Assembly (NCBI GenBank): GCA_026984915.1
Contig: JALSRG010000100.1
Location: forward strand, 1-33,655
Direction of reading: 5' to 3'
Length of the DNA: 33,655 nucleotides
Source: Marinosulfonomonas sp.
Lineage (GTDB): Bacteria; Pseudomonadota; Alphaproteobacteria; Rhodobacterales; Rhodobacteraceae
Shown: positions 7,878 through 15,526 of the stretch, piece after piece
How the letters are laid out: each line of letters starts with the position of its first letter
Numbering within the stretch: position 1 is the first letter of the stretch
Position numbers and translations under genes: made by a program
The notes under the pieces: generated by a model
What the model saw: the letters and a program-made list of their open reading frames with translations, nothing else
What the model was told of the DNA's origin: nothing
Databases searched by the model: none

Positions 7878-7902
7878 CGGGCGCGCCTTTCGGGGCCGCC
7901 CG
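7878..7902 (+). other. GC-rich stem-loop between atpE and atpF'
   Basis: CGGGCG (7878-7883) pairs with CGCCCG (7897-7902), with further GCC/GGC pairing possible inside. No U-run follows, so it is unlikely to stop transcription. It could protect the atpE message end or reduce read-through into the stator genes. Confidence 0.4.
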
Positions 7903-7929
7903 GTGTAATTGAGGTTTCAGGAGAACGAC

Positions 7930-8505
7930 ATGACAACTGAAGCAATAGACGCTGCAGCCGGACAAGCGGCCGAAATGGCCGAAGCCGCCGGCCACGCTGC
8001 CGAGGCGGCGGAAAAAGGCGGTATGCCGCAGCTGGACTTCAGCACTTTCCCGAACCAGATTTTCTGGCTGCTGATCACGCTGGTGGTGGTTTATCTGATC
8101 CTGTCGCGCATGGCGCTGCCGCGGATATCGTCGGTATTGGCCGAACGTCAGGGGACGATCACCAATGATCTGGGCGCTGCCGAGGAACTGAAGCTGAAAG
8201 CGCAGGAGGCGGAAGCCGCCTATAACAAGGCGCTGGCGGACGCGCGTTCCGAGGCGCAGCGCATTGCGGCCGAGGCCAAAGCGGAAATCCAGGCGGATCT
8301 CGACAAGGCCATTGCCAAGGCCGACGCGGAAATCGCGGCAAAATCGGCCGAAGCCGCCAAGGCCATTGCCGCCATCCGCGAAGGTGCGGTGGACAGCGTG
8401 AAGGAAGTGGCCGCAGATGTGGCCAAGGATCTGGTAACAGCCTTGGGCGGCAAAGCTGAGGCGCGTACGATCAAGGCCGCAGTTGTTGCCAGGCTGAAAG
8501 GGTAG
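7930..8505 (+). CDS. atpF': ATP synthase F0 subunit b' (peripheral stalk)
   Basis: A 191-residue stator subunit. An Ala/Glu-rich N-terminus (1-35) leads to one membrane helix ([19 protein letters not shown], about 42-60). The rest is a long charged helix rich in Ala, Glu and Lys that should form a right-handed coiled coil with subunit b. A separate b' next to b is characteristic of photosynthetic bacteria and alphaproteobacteria. The ATG at 7930 has AGGAGAAC upstream; an in-frame TTG at 7909 precedes that site and is rejected. It is four bases before atpF. Confidence 0.93.
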   Translation: MTTEAIDAAAGQAAEMAEAAGHAAEAAEKGGMPQLDFSTFPNQIFWLLITLVVVYLILSRMALPRISSVLAERQGTITNDLGAAEELKLKAQEAEAAYNKALADARSEAQRIAAEAKAEIQADLDKAIAKADAEIAAKSAEAAKAIAAIREGAVDSVKEVAADVAKDLVTALGGKAEARTIKAAVVARLKG

Positions 8506-8509
8506 GGAC

Positions 8510-9067
8510 ATGAAAAAACTTGCTTTTACAATTCCCGCCCTGGCCGCCTCGCCGGCCTTTGCCTCGGAAACCGGGTTCTTTTCCTTTCGCAACGCAGAAT
8601 TCGTGGTTGTGGTCGGGTTCCTGCTGTTTGTCGGGGTGCTGGTCTATTTCAAGATCCCGAAAATTCTGGGTGATCTTCTGGACAAACGCGCCGAAAGCAT
8701 TCGTGCGGATCTGAACGAAGCCAAGGCGCTGCGCGAAGAGGCACAGACCATTCTGGCCAGTTACGAGCGCAAACAGAAAGAAGTGCAGGCCGAGGCGGAA
8801 GAAATCGTCAAAGCTGCGAGAACAGAGGCGGAACTGGGGGCGGAGGTTGCCAAGCAACAGCTGAAGGAATCGATCGCCCGCCGGTTGCAGGCCGCAGAAG
8901 AACAGATCGCATCGGCGCAGGCGGCGGCTGTGCGTGAAGTGCGCGATCAGGCCGCAACGGTTGCCGTCAGTGCCGCGCGCGAAGTGATTGCCAAACAGAT
9001 GACGGCCGACAAGGCCAACAAGCTGATTGAAGCCGGCATCAAGGAGGTCTCGGCCAAGCTGCACTGA
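8510..9067 (+). CDS. atpF: ATP synthase F0 subunit b (peripheral stalk)
   Basis: A 185-residue peripheral-stalk subunit. After a signal-like start ([19 protein letters not shown]) comes the conserved [17 protein letters not shown] membrane segment, then [20 protein letters not shown], which is the usual beginning of the b stalk. The remaining sequence is a long Glu/Ala/Lys coiled coil. Many alphaproteobacterial b subunits carry such an N-terminal leader, which may be cleaved. AAGGGTAGGGAC lies before the ATG. It is the last gene of the operon; the F1 genes are not in this window, as expected for the split alphaproteobacterial layout. Confidence 0.95.
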   Translation: MKKLAFTIPALAASPAFASETGFFSFRNAEFVVVVGFLLFVGVLVYFKIPKILGDLLDKRAESIRADLNEAKALREEAQTILASYERKQKEVQAEAEEIVKAARTEAELGAEVAKQQLKESIARRLQAAEEQIASAQAAAVREVRDQAATVAVSAAREVIAKQMTADKANKLIEAGIKEVSAKLH

Positions 9068-9108
9068 TGCGCTGCGGGTTTCGTTCCCTCGAAGGCAAAC
9101 TTACCAAT

Positions 9109-9133
9109 ACCCGGCCGCCCAGGCCGGGTTTTT
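9109..9133 (+). terminator. Rho-independent terminator of the atp operon
   Basis: ACCCGGCC (9109-9116) pairs with GGCCGGGT (9122-9129) around a five-base loop, and the T-run continues to 9133, followed by CGTTTT. It lies 42 bases after the atpF stop. It is a textbook intrinsic terminator. Confidence 0.88.
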
Positions 9134-9200
9134 CGTTTTGTCTGGATATGCAGGGTAAGCGCCTGTAGTCTGTAATGGACAGAACCCGGGGATATCTGAC

Positions 9201-9830
9201 ATGACATTTGAAATCTGGGCACTTTATGTGGCAACGGTTCTTGCATTGATGAGCACCCCCGGACCTAGCCAGTTGCTGATGCTGTCCAACAGTGCATCGC
9301 ACGGATTCAGGCGGTCTTTGGCCACGGCTGCGGGAGATCTGACGGCAAATGCATTGCAGATGCTTGCAGCGGGGTTTGGCCTTGCAGCCCTTATCGCCAC
9401 CTCGGGACATGCCTTGTCTGCGATCAAATGGGTCGGGGTTGTCTATCTGACCTGGCTGGGCATCCGCATGATCCGAAAGGCAGATCCCAACAAAACCGGC
9501 CAGATGCCGGATTGTGCGCCAATTGCGATAAAGACTCTCTGGTTGCAGGGGTTTGTCACCTCGGCGGCCAACCCGAAGGCCATCGTGTTTTTCGCGGCGC
9601 TGTTTCCGCAGTTTATCCAGCCGGATCAGGCCTTCGGGCCGCAGTTCCTGATTCTTTCGGCGACCTATATCGTCATGGACGGCAGTTTCCTGTCGGCCTA
9701 TGGCGCGGGGGCCGGCTGGATCGCAGAAAAATTCAAGGGACAGACCAGAGCCTGGATTGAGCGCATCGGCGGTGGATTCATGATCGGGGCTGCTGTCCTG
9801 CTTGGGATGAAAACCTTGAACGAGCGTTAA
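9201..9830 (+). CDS. LysE/RhtB family exporter
   Basis: A 209-residue inner-membrane exporter with about six membrane helices. The family signature is seen in the first helix as MSTPGPSQLLMLSNSASHGFRR split over its usual positions (here residues 17-38), followed by GDLTANALQMLAAGFGLAAL. The central GFVTSAANPKAIVFFAALFPQF block is the second hallmark. LysE/RhtB proteins export amino acids or homoserine lactones; the substrate cannot be told. It stands alone between the atp terminator and the FMN riboswitch. Confidence 0.88.
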   Translation: MTFEIWALYVATVLALMSTPGPSQLLMLSNSASHGFRRSLATAAGDLTANALQMLAAGFGLAALIATSGHALSAIKWVGVVYLTWLGIRMIRKADPNKTGQMPDCAPIAIKTLWLQGFVTSAANPKAIVFFAALFPQFIQPDQAFGPQFLILSATYIVMDGSFLSAYGAGAGWIAEKFKGQTRAWIERIGGGFMIGAAVLLGMKTLNER

Positions 9831-9895
9831 CGCCTGTCTTGTGCCTTCGGATAATTTCTATTACCAACTCCAAGCCGTCCGTCATCGGGCGGCAT

Positions 9896-10032
9896 GTTCT
9901 CAGGGCGGGGTGGAATTCCCCACCGGCGGTAAATCACAGATGTGAAAGCCCGCGAGCGCCCTCCTTTGCGAGGGGTCAGCAGATCCGGTGCAACTCCGGA
10001 GCCGACGGTCATAGTCCGGATGGAAGAGAGCG
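9896..10032 (+). promoter_or_regulatory. FMN riboswitch (RFN element)
   Basis: All the conserved RFN blocks are present in order: TCAGGGCGGGGTGGAATTCC with CCACCGGCGGT, AAGCCCGCGAGCG, GGTCAGCAGATCCGGTG, AACTCCGGAGCCGACGGT and CATAGTCCGGATGGAAGAGA. The element binds FMN and usually lowers expression of riboflavin genes when FMN is plentiful. The region after it (10033-10116) holds possible expression-platform hairpins: GGGC/GCCC near 10039-10061 followed by a U-rich stretch, and TTTGC/GCAAA (10076-10099) next to the ribosome-binding site. The 286-base gap between lysE and ribN is otherwise empty. Confidence 0.96.
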
Positions 10033-10116
10033 GGATTTGGGCGGTGCCGCTGTGCGTGCCCGATATTTGTCCTGTTTTGCCTTGGGTCTTGTGCGCAAAG
10101 GAAAAGGGACGACGCC

Positions 10117-10998
10117 ATGACTCATACGCTGACCACGGGCCGCAGCACGGCCATAACAGGGGCCGTCTGGATGATGGCGGCGGGCCTGTTGTTTGCCATC
10201 GACAATACGCTGGTGCAGATGCTGACCATGCAGCAGGGGCAGGCGCCGGCCACGGTGGCGTTCTGGCAATATGCCATTGCCCTGCTGTTTAGCCTGCCGT
10301 GGGTGGTGATGCGCCTGCGCGGCGGCGTGTTTTCCAAACGCTGGCCGATGCATATCTTTCGCGTGGTGCTGGCCGCAGCCGGGGTGCAGATGTGGGTCGC
10401 GGGGCTGGCCTATGTGCCGATCTGGCAGGCGATTGCGCTGATCATGACCTCACCGTTTTTCGTCACCATCGGCGCGCGGCTGATGCTGGGTGAAAGCGTC
10501 GGCATGGAACGCTGGGCCGCGGTATTCGTCGGCTTTATCGGCGGCATGATCATCCTGTCGCCCTGGTCGGACGCCTTTGGCTGGGCCGCATTGCTGCCGG
10601 TGGGGGCTTCGTTCCTCTGGGCGATGTCATCGCTTGTCACCAAGGTTCTGACCCGCACCGAAACCGCCGATTCCCTCACCTTTTATCTGCTGGTGTTGCT
10701 GACCCCGATCAATGCGCTGCTGGCAGCAAAAAGCGGCTTTGCCATCACCAATACCCAATCCATCTGGCTGATCGTGGCAACCGGGGTGCTGACGGCGGCG
10801 GCCAATTACACACTGGTCAAAGCCTACAGCGTGGCCGATGCCGCCTATCTGCAACCGTTCGACCATGTGAAACTGCCGTTCAACGTGCTGCTGGGCTGGG
10901 CCGTGTTCGGCTTCCTGCCGGCAGGGGCCATGTGGGTCGGCACCTTCCTGATTGTCGGCGCGTCGCTCTATTTGCTGGGCCGCGAAGCAAGGGGGTAA
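10117..10998 (+). CDS. ribN: Riboflavin transporter RibN (EamA/DMT family)
   Basis: A 293-residue membrane protein with about ten helices in two EamA repeats (first ITGAVWMMAAGLLFAIDNTL; second WAALLPVGASFLWAMSSLVT). The family alone would not give a substrate. The FMN riboswitch directly upstream does: RibN proteins of this family import riboflavin in rhizobia and other proteobacteria and are commonly placed under RFN control. The ATG at 10117 has AAGGGA upstream, close to the possible expression-platform hairpin. It is a single-gene unit. A DMT exporter under FMN control would be the only serious alternative. Confidence 0.85.
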   Translation: MTHTLTTGRSTAITGAVWMMAAGLLFAIDNTLVQMLTMQQGQAPATVAFWQYAIALLFSLPWVVMRLRGGVFSKRWPMHIFRVVLAAAGVQMWVAGLAYVPIWQAIALIMTSPFFVTIGARLMLGESVGMERWAAVFVGFIGGMIILSPWSDAFGWAALLPVGASFLWAMSSLVTKVLTRTETADSLTFYLLVLLTPINALLAAKSGFAITNTQSIWLIVATGVLTAAANYTLVKAYSVADAAYLQPFDHVKLPFNVLLGWAVFGFLPAGAMWVGTFLIVGASLYLLGREARG

Positions 10999-11005
10999 CC
11001 TTTCC

Positions 11006-11040
11006 CCCTTCTTCTTGCCCTAAATACCTGCGCCGCAGGC
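11006..11040 (-). repeat. Dispersed intergenic repeat, copy B
   Basis: Read on the minus strand it begins GCCTGCGGCGCAGG, then TATTTAGGGC, then AAGAAGAAGG. It aligns without gaps to copy A (529-561), with most positions identical. It starts eight bases past the ribN stop and ends at the gntR stop, filling the convergent gap. CCTGC (11027-11031) and GCAGG (11035-11039) can form a short stem. Confidence 0.6.
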
Positions 11041-11043
11041 ATT

Positions 11044-11814
11044 CTACCCGCGCGTCTGTTCCTGTTGCAGCCGCAGGCGCGCCACGGCTTCGTTATGGTC
11101 GGCCTTTTGCTGATCGTTCAAGGCGGTGCCAACGTAATCCAGATGCGCCTCGATTGCGGCGCGGGTGCCGGACGGGTCGCGGGCCATCAGGGCGGTGTTG
11201 ATGGCGCGGTGCTGGTCCAGCAGGGCGCTGCGGGTGGTGCGCTGTTTGAACATCACCTTGCGGTTATAAAATACCCCCTCGCGCAGCAGATCGAACATGG
11301 AGCGCATCATATGCAGCATGATCACATTGTGGCTGGCCTCGACGATTGCCAGATGGAATTCGGCGTCCAGCGCGGCCTCTTCGGTGGGGTTGCGTTTGGG
11401 GTGGGCGGCTTCCATTTTCAGGAAAATCTGGTTGATCACCTGCAAATCGGTGTCTGATCCCAGGCGGGCGGCGCGCTCGCCTGCCAGCCCTTCCATATCA
11501 CGGCGAAAATCGAGGTAGTCAAAGACCGCCTCGTCATGGCTGGCAAACAGCTGGATCAGGGCCGGGGAAAAGGCCGAGCCCAGAACATCGGCAATGAAAA
11601 CCCCGGCCCCCGCGCGACTGACCAGCAGGCCACGGTTTTGCAGATCGGCCAGGGATTCGCGCAGGCTGGGGCGGGATACACCCAACTGGTCCGCCAGATC
11701 GCGTTCGGATGGCAACCGTTCACCCGGCCGCAAAATGCCGCGCAGGATCAACAATTCGATCTGGCGAGTCACCGCCTGCGAGAGTTTCTCCGGTTTTATG
11801 GTCTGGAATGGCAT
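11044..11814 (-). CDS. GntR family regulator, FadR subfamily
   Basis: A 256-residue regulator. The winged helix spans about residues 10-75: LSQAVTRQIELLILRGIL, then GERLPSERDLADQLGVSRPS and LRESLADLQNRGLL, which is the FadR/PdhR pattern. The helical FCD ligand domain follows, with metal-binding histidines plausible in AEFHLAIVEASHN and LDQHRAI. FCD regulators usually sense carboxylic acids such as pyruvate, lactate or glycolate. ATG 11814 is preferred, with AGAGGG upstream. No obvious target enzyme is next to it. A palindrome 20-40 bases upstream may be its own operator. Confidence 0.9.
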   Translation of the reverse strand: MPFQTIKPEKLSQAVTRQIELLILRGILRPGERLPSERDLADQLGVSRPSLRESLADLQNRGLLVSRAGAGVFIADVLGSAFSPALIQLFASHDEAVFDYLDFRRDMEGLAGERAARLGSDTDLQVINQIFLKMEAAHPKRNPTEEAALDAEFHLAIVEASHNVIMLHMMRSMFDLLREGVFYNRKVMFKQRTTRSALLDQHRAINTALMARDPSGTRAAIEAHLDYVGTALNDQQKADHNEAVARLRLQQEQTRG

Positions 11815-11834
11815 GACGCGCCCTCTTGCTTGAT

Positions 11835-11853
11835 TGGTCAAAACATATGACCA
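11835..11853. promoter_or_regulatory. Candidate GntR/FadR-type operator upstream of the GntR gene
   Basis: TGGTCA (11835-11840) and TGACCA (11848-11853) form a perfect 6-bp inverted repeat. It lies in the gntR promoter region, 21 bases before its ATG. TGGT...ACCA half-sites are those bound by FadR-subfamily regulators, although the seven-base spacer is longer than in FadR or PdhR sites. Autoregulation is the simplest reading. Confidence 0.45.
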
Positions 11854-11871
11854 CCTGCCGGGGGCGGCAAC

Positions 11872-11901
11872 AAAAAAGGCCGGATCAATGCCCGGCCTTT
11901 T
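11872..11901 (-). terminator. Rho-independent terminator of the OmpA-like gene
   Basis: AAAAGGCCGG (11874-11883) pairs with CCGGCCTTTT (11892-11901) around an eight-base loop. On the minus strand the stem is followed by a U-run (11872-11877), 20 bases after the OmpA-like gene stop. Confidence 0.82.
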
Positions 11902-11921
11902 GATATATGCCTCTCCGCCGC

Positions 11922-12566
11922 TCAGGCGTTCGGGCGAATTATGATCTCGACCCGGCGGTTCTGGGCCCGGCCTTCCGGTGTCAGGTTGGTTGCAACCGGT
12001 TCGTCCTCGCCACGGCCGTAGGCACGCACCCGGCCGGGATCGACACCCGCATCCAGCAGAATTGCGGCCACGGCCTGTGCCCGGCGTGTGGACAGGTTCT
12101 GGTTGTAACTGGCGGATCCGGTGTTGTCGGTATGGCCGACAATATCGACTGTGGTGTCCGGATAATCCTGCAGGTTGCCGGCGAGCGCGCGCAGATCCCG
12201 CTGCAAATCCGGCCGCACGGTGGTTGAATCCAGCGCAAACAGGATGTCCTGCGGCATGGTCACGATCAGTTCCTTGCCGGTGTTGACGATTTTCACGTCA
12301 TCGTTGCCGATATCGCGGCGCAGGTCTGCGGCCTGCTTGTCCAGGTTGGCGCCGATCAGCCCGCCGACCGCCGCCCCGACGCCGGCGCCCAGAATGGCAT
12401 TCTTGAGCTTGCCGTCGCCACGGCGCGTGGCGCCGACAGCGCCGCCGATCAGCCCACCGATCAGCGCACCATTCTGCGCCTTCGGGCCGGTGAACTGGCC
12501 CGTGTCGGTACACCCTGCAACGGCCAAAGCCCCTGCAGTAACTAAAATCAATGGAGTTTTCATCAT
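11922..12566 (-). CDS. OmpA family lipoprotein (YiaD-like)
   Basis: A 214-residue envelope protein. The lipobox AVAGC places the lipidated cysteine at residue 19. Two glycine-zipper stretches follow (33-46 GALIGGLIGGAVGA and 57-73). The OmpA peptidoglycan-binding domain fills residues 98-214, with DIVGHTDNTGSASYNQNLS and then RRAQAV (142-166) as its signature; Asp147 and Arg161/162 are the likely diaminopimelate contacts. Length and layout match YiaD-type lipoproteins that tie the outer membrane to the wall. Two adjacent ATGs (12566 and 12563) are possible. A TAATAT -10-like box lies at 12614-12619 on the minus strand. It ends in its own terminator. Confidence 0.92.
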   Translation of the reverse strand: MMKTPLILVTAGALAVAGCTDTGQFTGPKAQNGALIGGLIGGAVGATRRGDGKLKNAILGAGVGAAVGGLIGANLDKQAADLRRDIGNDDVKIVNTGKELIVTMPQDILFALDSTTVRPDLQRDLRALAGNLQDYPDTTVDIVGHTDNTGSASYNQNLSTRRAQAVAAILLDAGVDPGRVRAYGRGEDEPVATNLTPEGRAQNRRVEIIIRPNA

Positions 12567-12692
12567 CTTTACTGCCTCACTCTTTGGGCCGGTTCTGGCC
12601 CTACGTTCCCACTATATTATCTGGTTGGAAAAAGCGAAAAAGCAAGGGACGGAATGCGCAGAAAACCGCCAAGCTGTTCACGATTTGCCGGA

Positions 12693-13580
12693 TCAGCCCG
12701 GATTTTGCGGCTGCAAATTGGACAAATCGGACATTTCGGAGGCCTCGGCGCGGGCGGTCTCATAGGCCAGCATGCTGCGTTTGACCGGCAACCCCCAGTG
12801 ATAGCCGCCAAGGCCACCGGATTTGCGCAGCGCCCGATGGCAGGGGATCAGCCAACTGACCGGATTGCGGCCAACCGCAGTGCCAACGGCGCGCACGGCT
12901 TTTGGCTTGCCGATCACCCGGGCAATTTCTGCATAGGTGGTGACGCGGCCAGACGGGATGGAGAGCAGGGCCTCCCAGACCTTGATCTGAAAAGGCGCGC
13001 CGATCATGTGCAGTTCGGCCTGTCCCCGACCACAAAAGGCGGCCCTGACCCATGCGGCCAGAGCATCGGGCGCCTCGGTGAAACCGGCCAGAGGCCAGCG
13101 TTGTTGCAGATCGGCCATCGCGTGGGCGCGACCGCATTCCGCCGTGAAGGCCATGCCGCACAATCCTTTGTCGGTGGCCATGGCCAGCGCCTCGCCGAAG
13201 GGCGAGGAGAACCAGCCGTAGCGAATGGTGAGCCCCTCCCCCTTGCGGGCATATTCCCCCGGACTCATGGCCTCCCACCTTACAAAAAGATCATGCAGAC
13301 GGCTGGAGCCAGAAAGCCCGAGCGTGTCGGCGGCATGCAATGTGGTGAACCGATTGCGCATCAACGATTTTGCGTGACCCAGCGCCAGATATTGCTGATA
13401 GCGTTTCGGAGAAACCCCGACCCAGCGGCTGAACAGGCGCTGGAAATGCGCCGGACTCATCTGCATTTTCCGGGCAAGGTCCTCAAGCGATATCGGCCCG
13501 CTGCCGCTGTCTCTTGCCGCGTCCATGATCTCGATCGCGCGTTTCATGACGCCGAAATGATAGGGGGTTTGGTCTGGCAT
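12693..13580 (-). CDS. AraC domain fused to O6-methylguanine-DNA methyltransferase (Ada-like)
   Basis: A 295-residue fusion. Residues 10-112 are an AraC DNA-binding domain (LARKMQMSPAHFQRLFSRWV, then GVSPKRYQQY and GLSGSSRLHDLFVRWEAMSP). Residues 118-275 are a methyltransferase domain with the suicide cysteine Cys247 in IPCHRALRKSGGLGGY and the upstream GRVTTYAEIA DNA-binding helix. Such proteins remove alkyl groups from guanine O6 and may sense damage. Unlike E. coli Ada, the N-terminal zinc domain that accepts methyl from phosphotriesters is absent, so the usual Ada activation switch is missing. ATG 13580 has AGGAGC upstream. It is divergent from nth, another DNA repair gene. Confidence 0.9.
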   Translation of the reverse strand: MPDQTPYHFGVMKRAIEIMDAARDSGSGPISLEDLARKMQMSPAHFQRLFSRWVGVSPKRYQQYLALGHAKSLMRNRFTTLHAADTLGLSGSSRLHDLFVRWEAMSPGEYARKGEGLTIRYGWFSSPFGEALAMATDKGLCGMAFTAECGRAHAMADLQQRWPLAGFTEAPDALAAWVRAAFCGRGQAELHMIGAPFQIKVWEALLSIPSGRVTTYAEIARVIGKPKAVRAVGTAVGRNPVSWLIPCHRALRKSGGLGGYHWGLPVKRSMLAYETARAEASEMSDLSNLQPQNPG

Positions 13581-13693
13581 GTTCGCTCCTGGATGAGCAA
13601 ATATCATAGACCGGCCGGCCCGGGGCGGTCGATCCGAATCTTGCGACAAATCCGGCGCTTGCCCTGCTGCCTGCCAGAGGGCATACCGATGGC

Positions 13694-14338
13694 ATGAGCA
13701 AACAGATTGATTACAGCACCATTTACGAGATGTTTCGCCGGTTTCACGAGTTGGAGCCGGACCCGAAGAGCGAACTGCAGTACACCAACGCCTATACCTT
13801 GCTGGTTGCGGTGGCGCTGAGTGCGCAGGCAACCGATGTCGGGGTGAACAAGGCGACGCGCAATCTGTTCCCGATCGCGGATACGCCACAGAAGATGCTG
13901 GATTTGGGCGAAGCCGGATTGATTGAACATGTAAAGACCATCGGCCTGTTTCGCCAGAAGGCAAAGAACATCATCAGGATGAGCCGGATACTGGTGGACG
14001 AATACGGTGGCGAGGTTCCGTCGTCACGCGCGGCGCTGGTAACCCTGCCGGGTGTGGGGCGCAAAACCGCGAATGTGGAGCTGAACGTCTGGTTCCACCA
14101 GCCGACAATGGCGGTGGACACCCATATTTTCCGGGTTGCCAACCGCACCGGTATCGCACCGGGCAAGGATGTGCTGGCGGTTGAACTGGCGCTTGAGGAT
14201 CAGGTGCCTGCCCCCTATCAGCTGCATGCGCATCACTGGCTGATCCTGCACGGGCGCTATACCTGCAAGGCACGCAAACCCATGTGTGCAAACTGTATCA
14301 TTCGGGACCTGTGCCCATACGAGGACAAGAATCTATGA
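13694..14338 (+). CDS. nth: Endonuclease III
   Basis: A 214-residue DNA glycosylase/AP lyase that removes oxidised pyrimidines in base-excision repair. The helix-hairpin-helix is LPGVGRKTANV with catalytic Lys124, and the catalytic Asp142 lies in VDTHIFRVANR; their spacing equals that of E. coli Lys120 and Asp138. The [4Fe-4S] cysteines are 191, 198, 201 and 207 (C-x6-C-x2-C-x5-C), all present. AGAGGG lies upstream of the ATG. Its stop overlaps the start of the PfkB kinase gene by four bases. It is divergent from the Ada-like gene, so the two repair genes share a promoter region. Confidence 0.97.
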   Translation: MSKQIDYSTIYEMFRRFHELEPDPKSELQYTNAYTLLVAVALSAQATDVGVNKATRNLFPIADTPQKMLDLGEAGLIEHVKTIGLFRQKAKNIIRMSRILVDEYGGEVPSSRAALVTLPGVGRKTANVELNVWFHQPTMAVDTHIFRVANRTGIAPGKDVLAVELALEDQVPAPYQLHAHHWLILHGRYTCKARKPMCANCIIRDLCPYEDKNL

Positions 14339-15330
14339 CAAAGAAATATCAGGTGGTCGGCATCGGCAATGCGATGGTGGATGTGCTGACGCATATGGAC
14401 GAGGATTTTCTGCTGGCCGAGGGGATCGAGAAAGGCATCATGCAACTGATCGACCGGCAGCGGGCGGTTGATCTGTATGGCAAGGTTGGCCCGGCGATCG
14501 AGATGTCCGGCGGGTCAGCGGCCAACACCATTGCCGGGATTGCCCATCTGGGCGGGGCCTGTGCCTATGTCGGCAAGGTGCGTGATGATCAGCTTGGCGC
14601 AATATTTGCCCATGATCTGCGGGCACAGGGGGCCGATTATGAAACCCGGTTTGCCCCGGCCGATGCCGAGCAGGAAACCGGGCGCTGCATTGTCATCGTG
14701 ACACCGGACGGCGAACGGTCGATGAACACCTATCTGGGGGTGACGGAGCATTTGCATCCGTCAGATATTGACGAAAGCCAGATGGCACAGGCGGAATGGA
14801 TTTTTCTGGAAGGCTATCGCTTTGACGGGCCGGACAGCCACGCGGCCTTTGCCAAGGCGATTGCGGCCTGCAAACAGGCGGGCGGCAAGGTGTCGATTAC
14901 CCTTTCTGATCCGTTCTGCATTGACCGGCATCGTGCGGCCTTTGCCAGGATGCTGCGTGAGGATGTCGATCTGCTGTTTTGCAACCGGGCCGAGATGACC
15001 TCGATGTATCAGACCGATGATCTGGATGCGGCCCTGGACTTGGCGGCGGAAGAGGTGGACATCATCGCCTGTACCGACAGCGAAAAGGGCGCCTATATTG
15101 TGGCGGGCGGGCAGCGCTGGCACGCCCCGGCCGTCCCCACCAGGATCGTTGATGCCACAGGTGCGGGTGACCTGTTTGCCGGGGCATTTCTGTGGGGACT
15201 GACGCATGGATATGACCCGCAAACCAGCGGCCGCATGGGCTGTGTGGCGGCCAGCGAGGTGATCAGCCACCTGGGGGCCCGGGTCGAGAAAGACCTGAAA
15301 GAGCTGTTCGTAGCGTCAGCGCTGATTTAG
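14335..15330 (+). CDS. PfkB family kinase, probable adenosine kinase
   Basis: A 331-residue ribokinase-fold sugar/nucleoside kinase. The first PfkB signature is at 58-74 (SGGSAANTIAGIAHLGG) and the second at 272-285 (VDATGAGDLFAGAF), where Asp279 is the catalytic base and GAG the anion hole. Proteins of this length and pattern in Rhodobacterales are usually annotated as adenosine kinase, making AMP from adenosine with ATP. Substrate assignment within PfkB is never certain from sequence alone. Its ATG overlaps the nth stop, so it is coupled to a repair gene without an evident functional link. Confidence 0.82.
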   Translation: MTKKYQVVGIGNAMVDVLTHMDEDFLLAEGIEKGIMQLIDRQRAVDLYGKVGPAIEMSGGSAANTIAGIAHLGGACAYVGKVRDDQLGAIFAHDLRAQGADYETRFAPADAEQETGRCIVIVTPDGERSMNTYLGVTEHLHPSDIDESQMAQAEWIFLEGYRFDGPDSHAAFAKAIAACKQAGGKVSITLSDPFCIDRHRAAFARMLREDVDLLFCNRAEMTSMYQTDDLDAALDLAAEEVDIIACTDSEKGAYIVAGGQRWHAPAVPTRIVDATGAGDLFAGAFLWGLTHGYDPQTSGRMGCVAASEVISHLGARVEKDLKELFVASALI

Positions 15331-15339
15331 CGCCTGTTT

Positions 15340-15356
15340 CCCTTGTTCTTCAAGGG
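15340..15356 (+). terminator. Weak terminator-like hairpin after the PfkB kinase gene
   Basis: CCCTTG (15340-15345) pairs with CAAGGG (15351-15356) over a five-base loop, ten bases after the kinase stop. Only GTTCTG follows, not a proper U-run, so its strength is doubtful. Confidence 0.35.
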
Positions 15357-15417
15357 GTTCTGTGCCTTGCTCATCGCGGGGCCTGTTGCCCCTGTGGAGC
15401 GACAGGCCAGCTATCAT

Positions 15418-15450
15418 GCCTTCGGCGAGGATATTTGGACCATTTGGAAT
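15418..15450 (+). repeat. Dispersed intergenic repeat, copy C (diverged)
   Basis: GCCTTCGGCGAGG is followed by ATATTTGGACCATTTGGAA. The first half and the TATTT-GGAC core match copy A; the AGAAGAAG tail is degraded. It lies in the 196-base convergent gap between the kinase and LysR genes, 3' of both. That gap holds no other gene. Confidence 0.5.
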
Positions 15451-15526
15451 GGCAGGGTTTCTTGTTCTACAAACGATCCGCGTGCAGGGCAGGGCACAGA
15501 CAGAATCAGGCTGTCGGCGGGCGGTA

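Noticed and set aside
9843-9866. A possible fourth copy of the dispersed repeat after the LysE-type gene
   Set aside because: Only GCCTTCGG and an AT-rich stretch match. The CGGCG head, the TATTT core and the AGAAGAAG tail are absent or displaced, so it could be chance.
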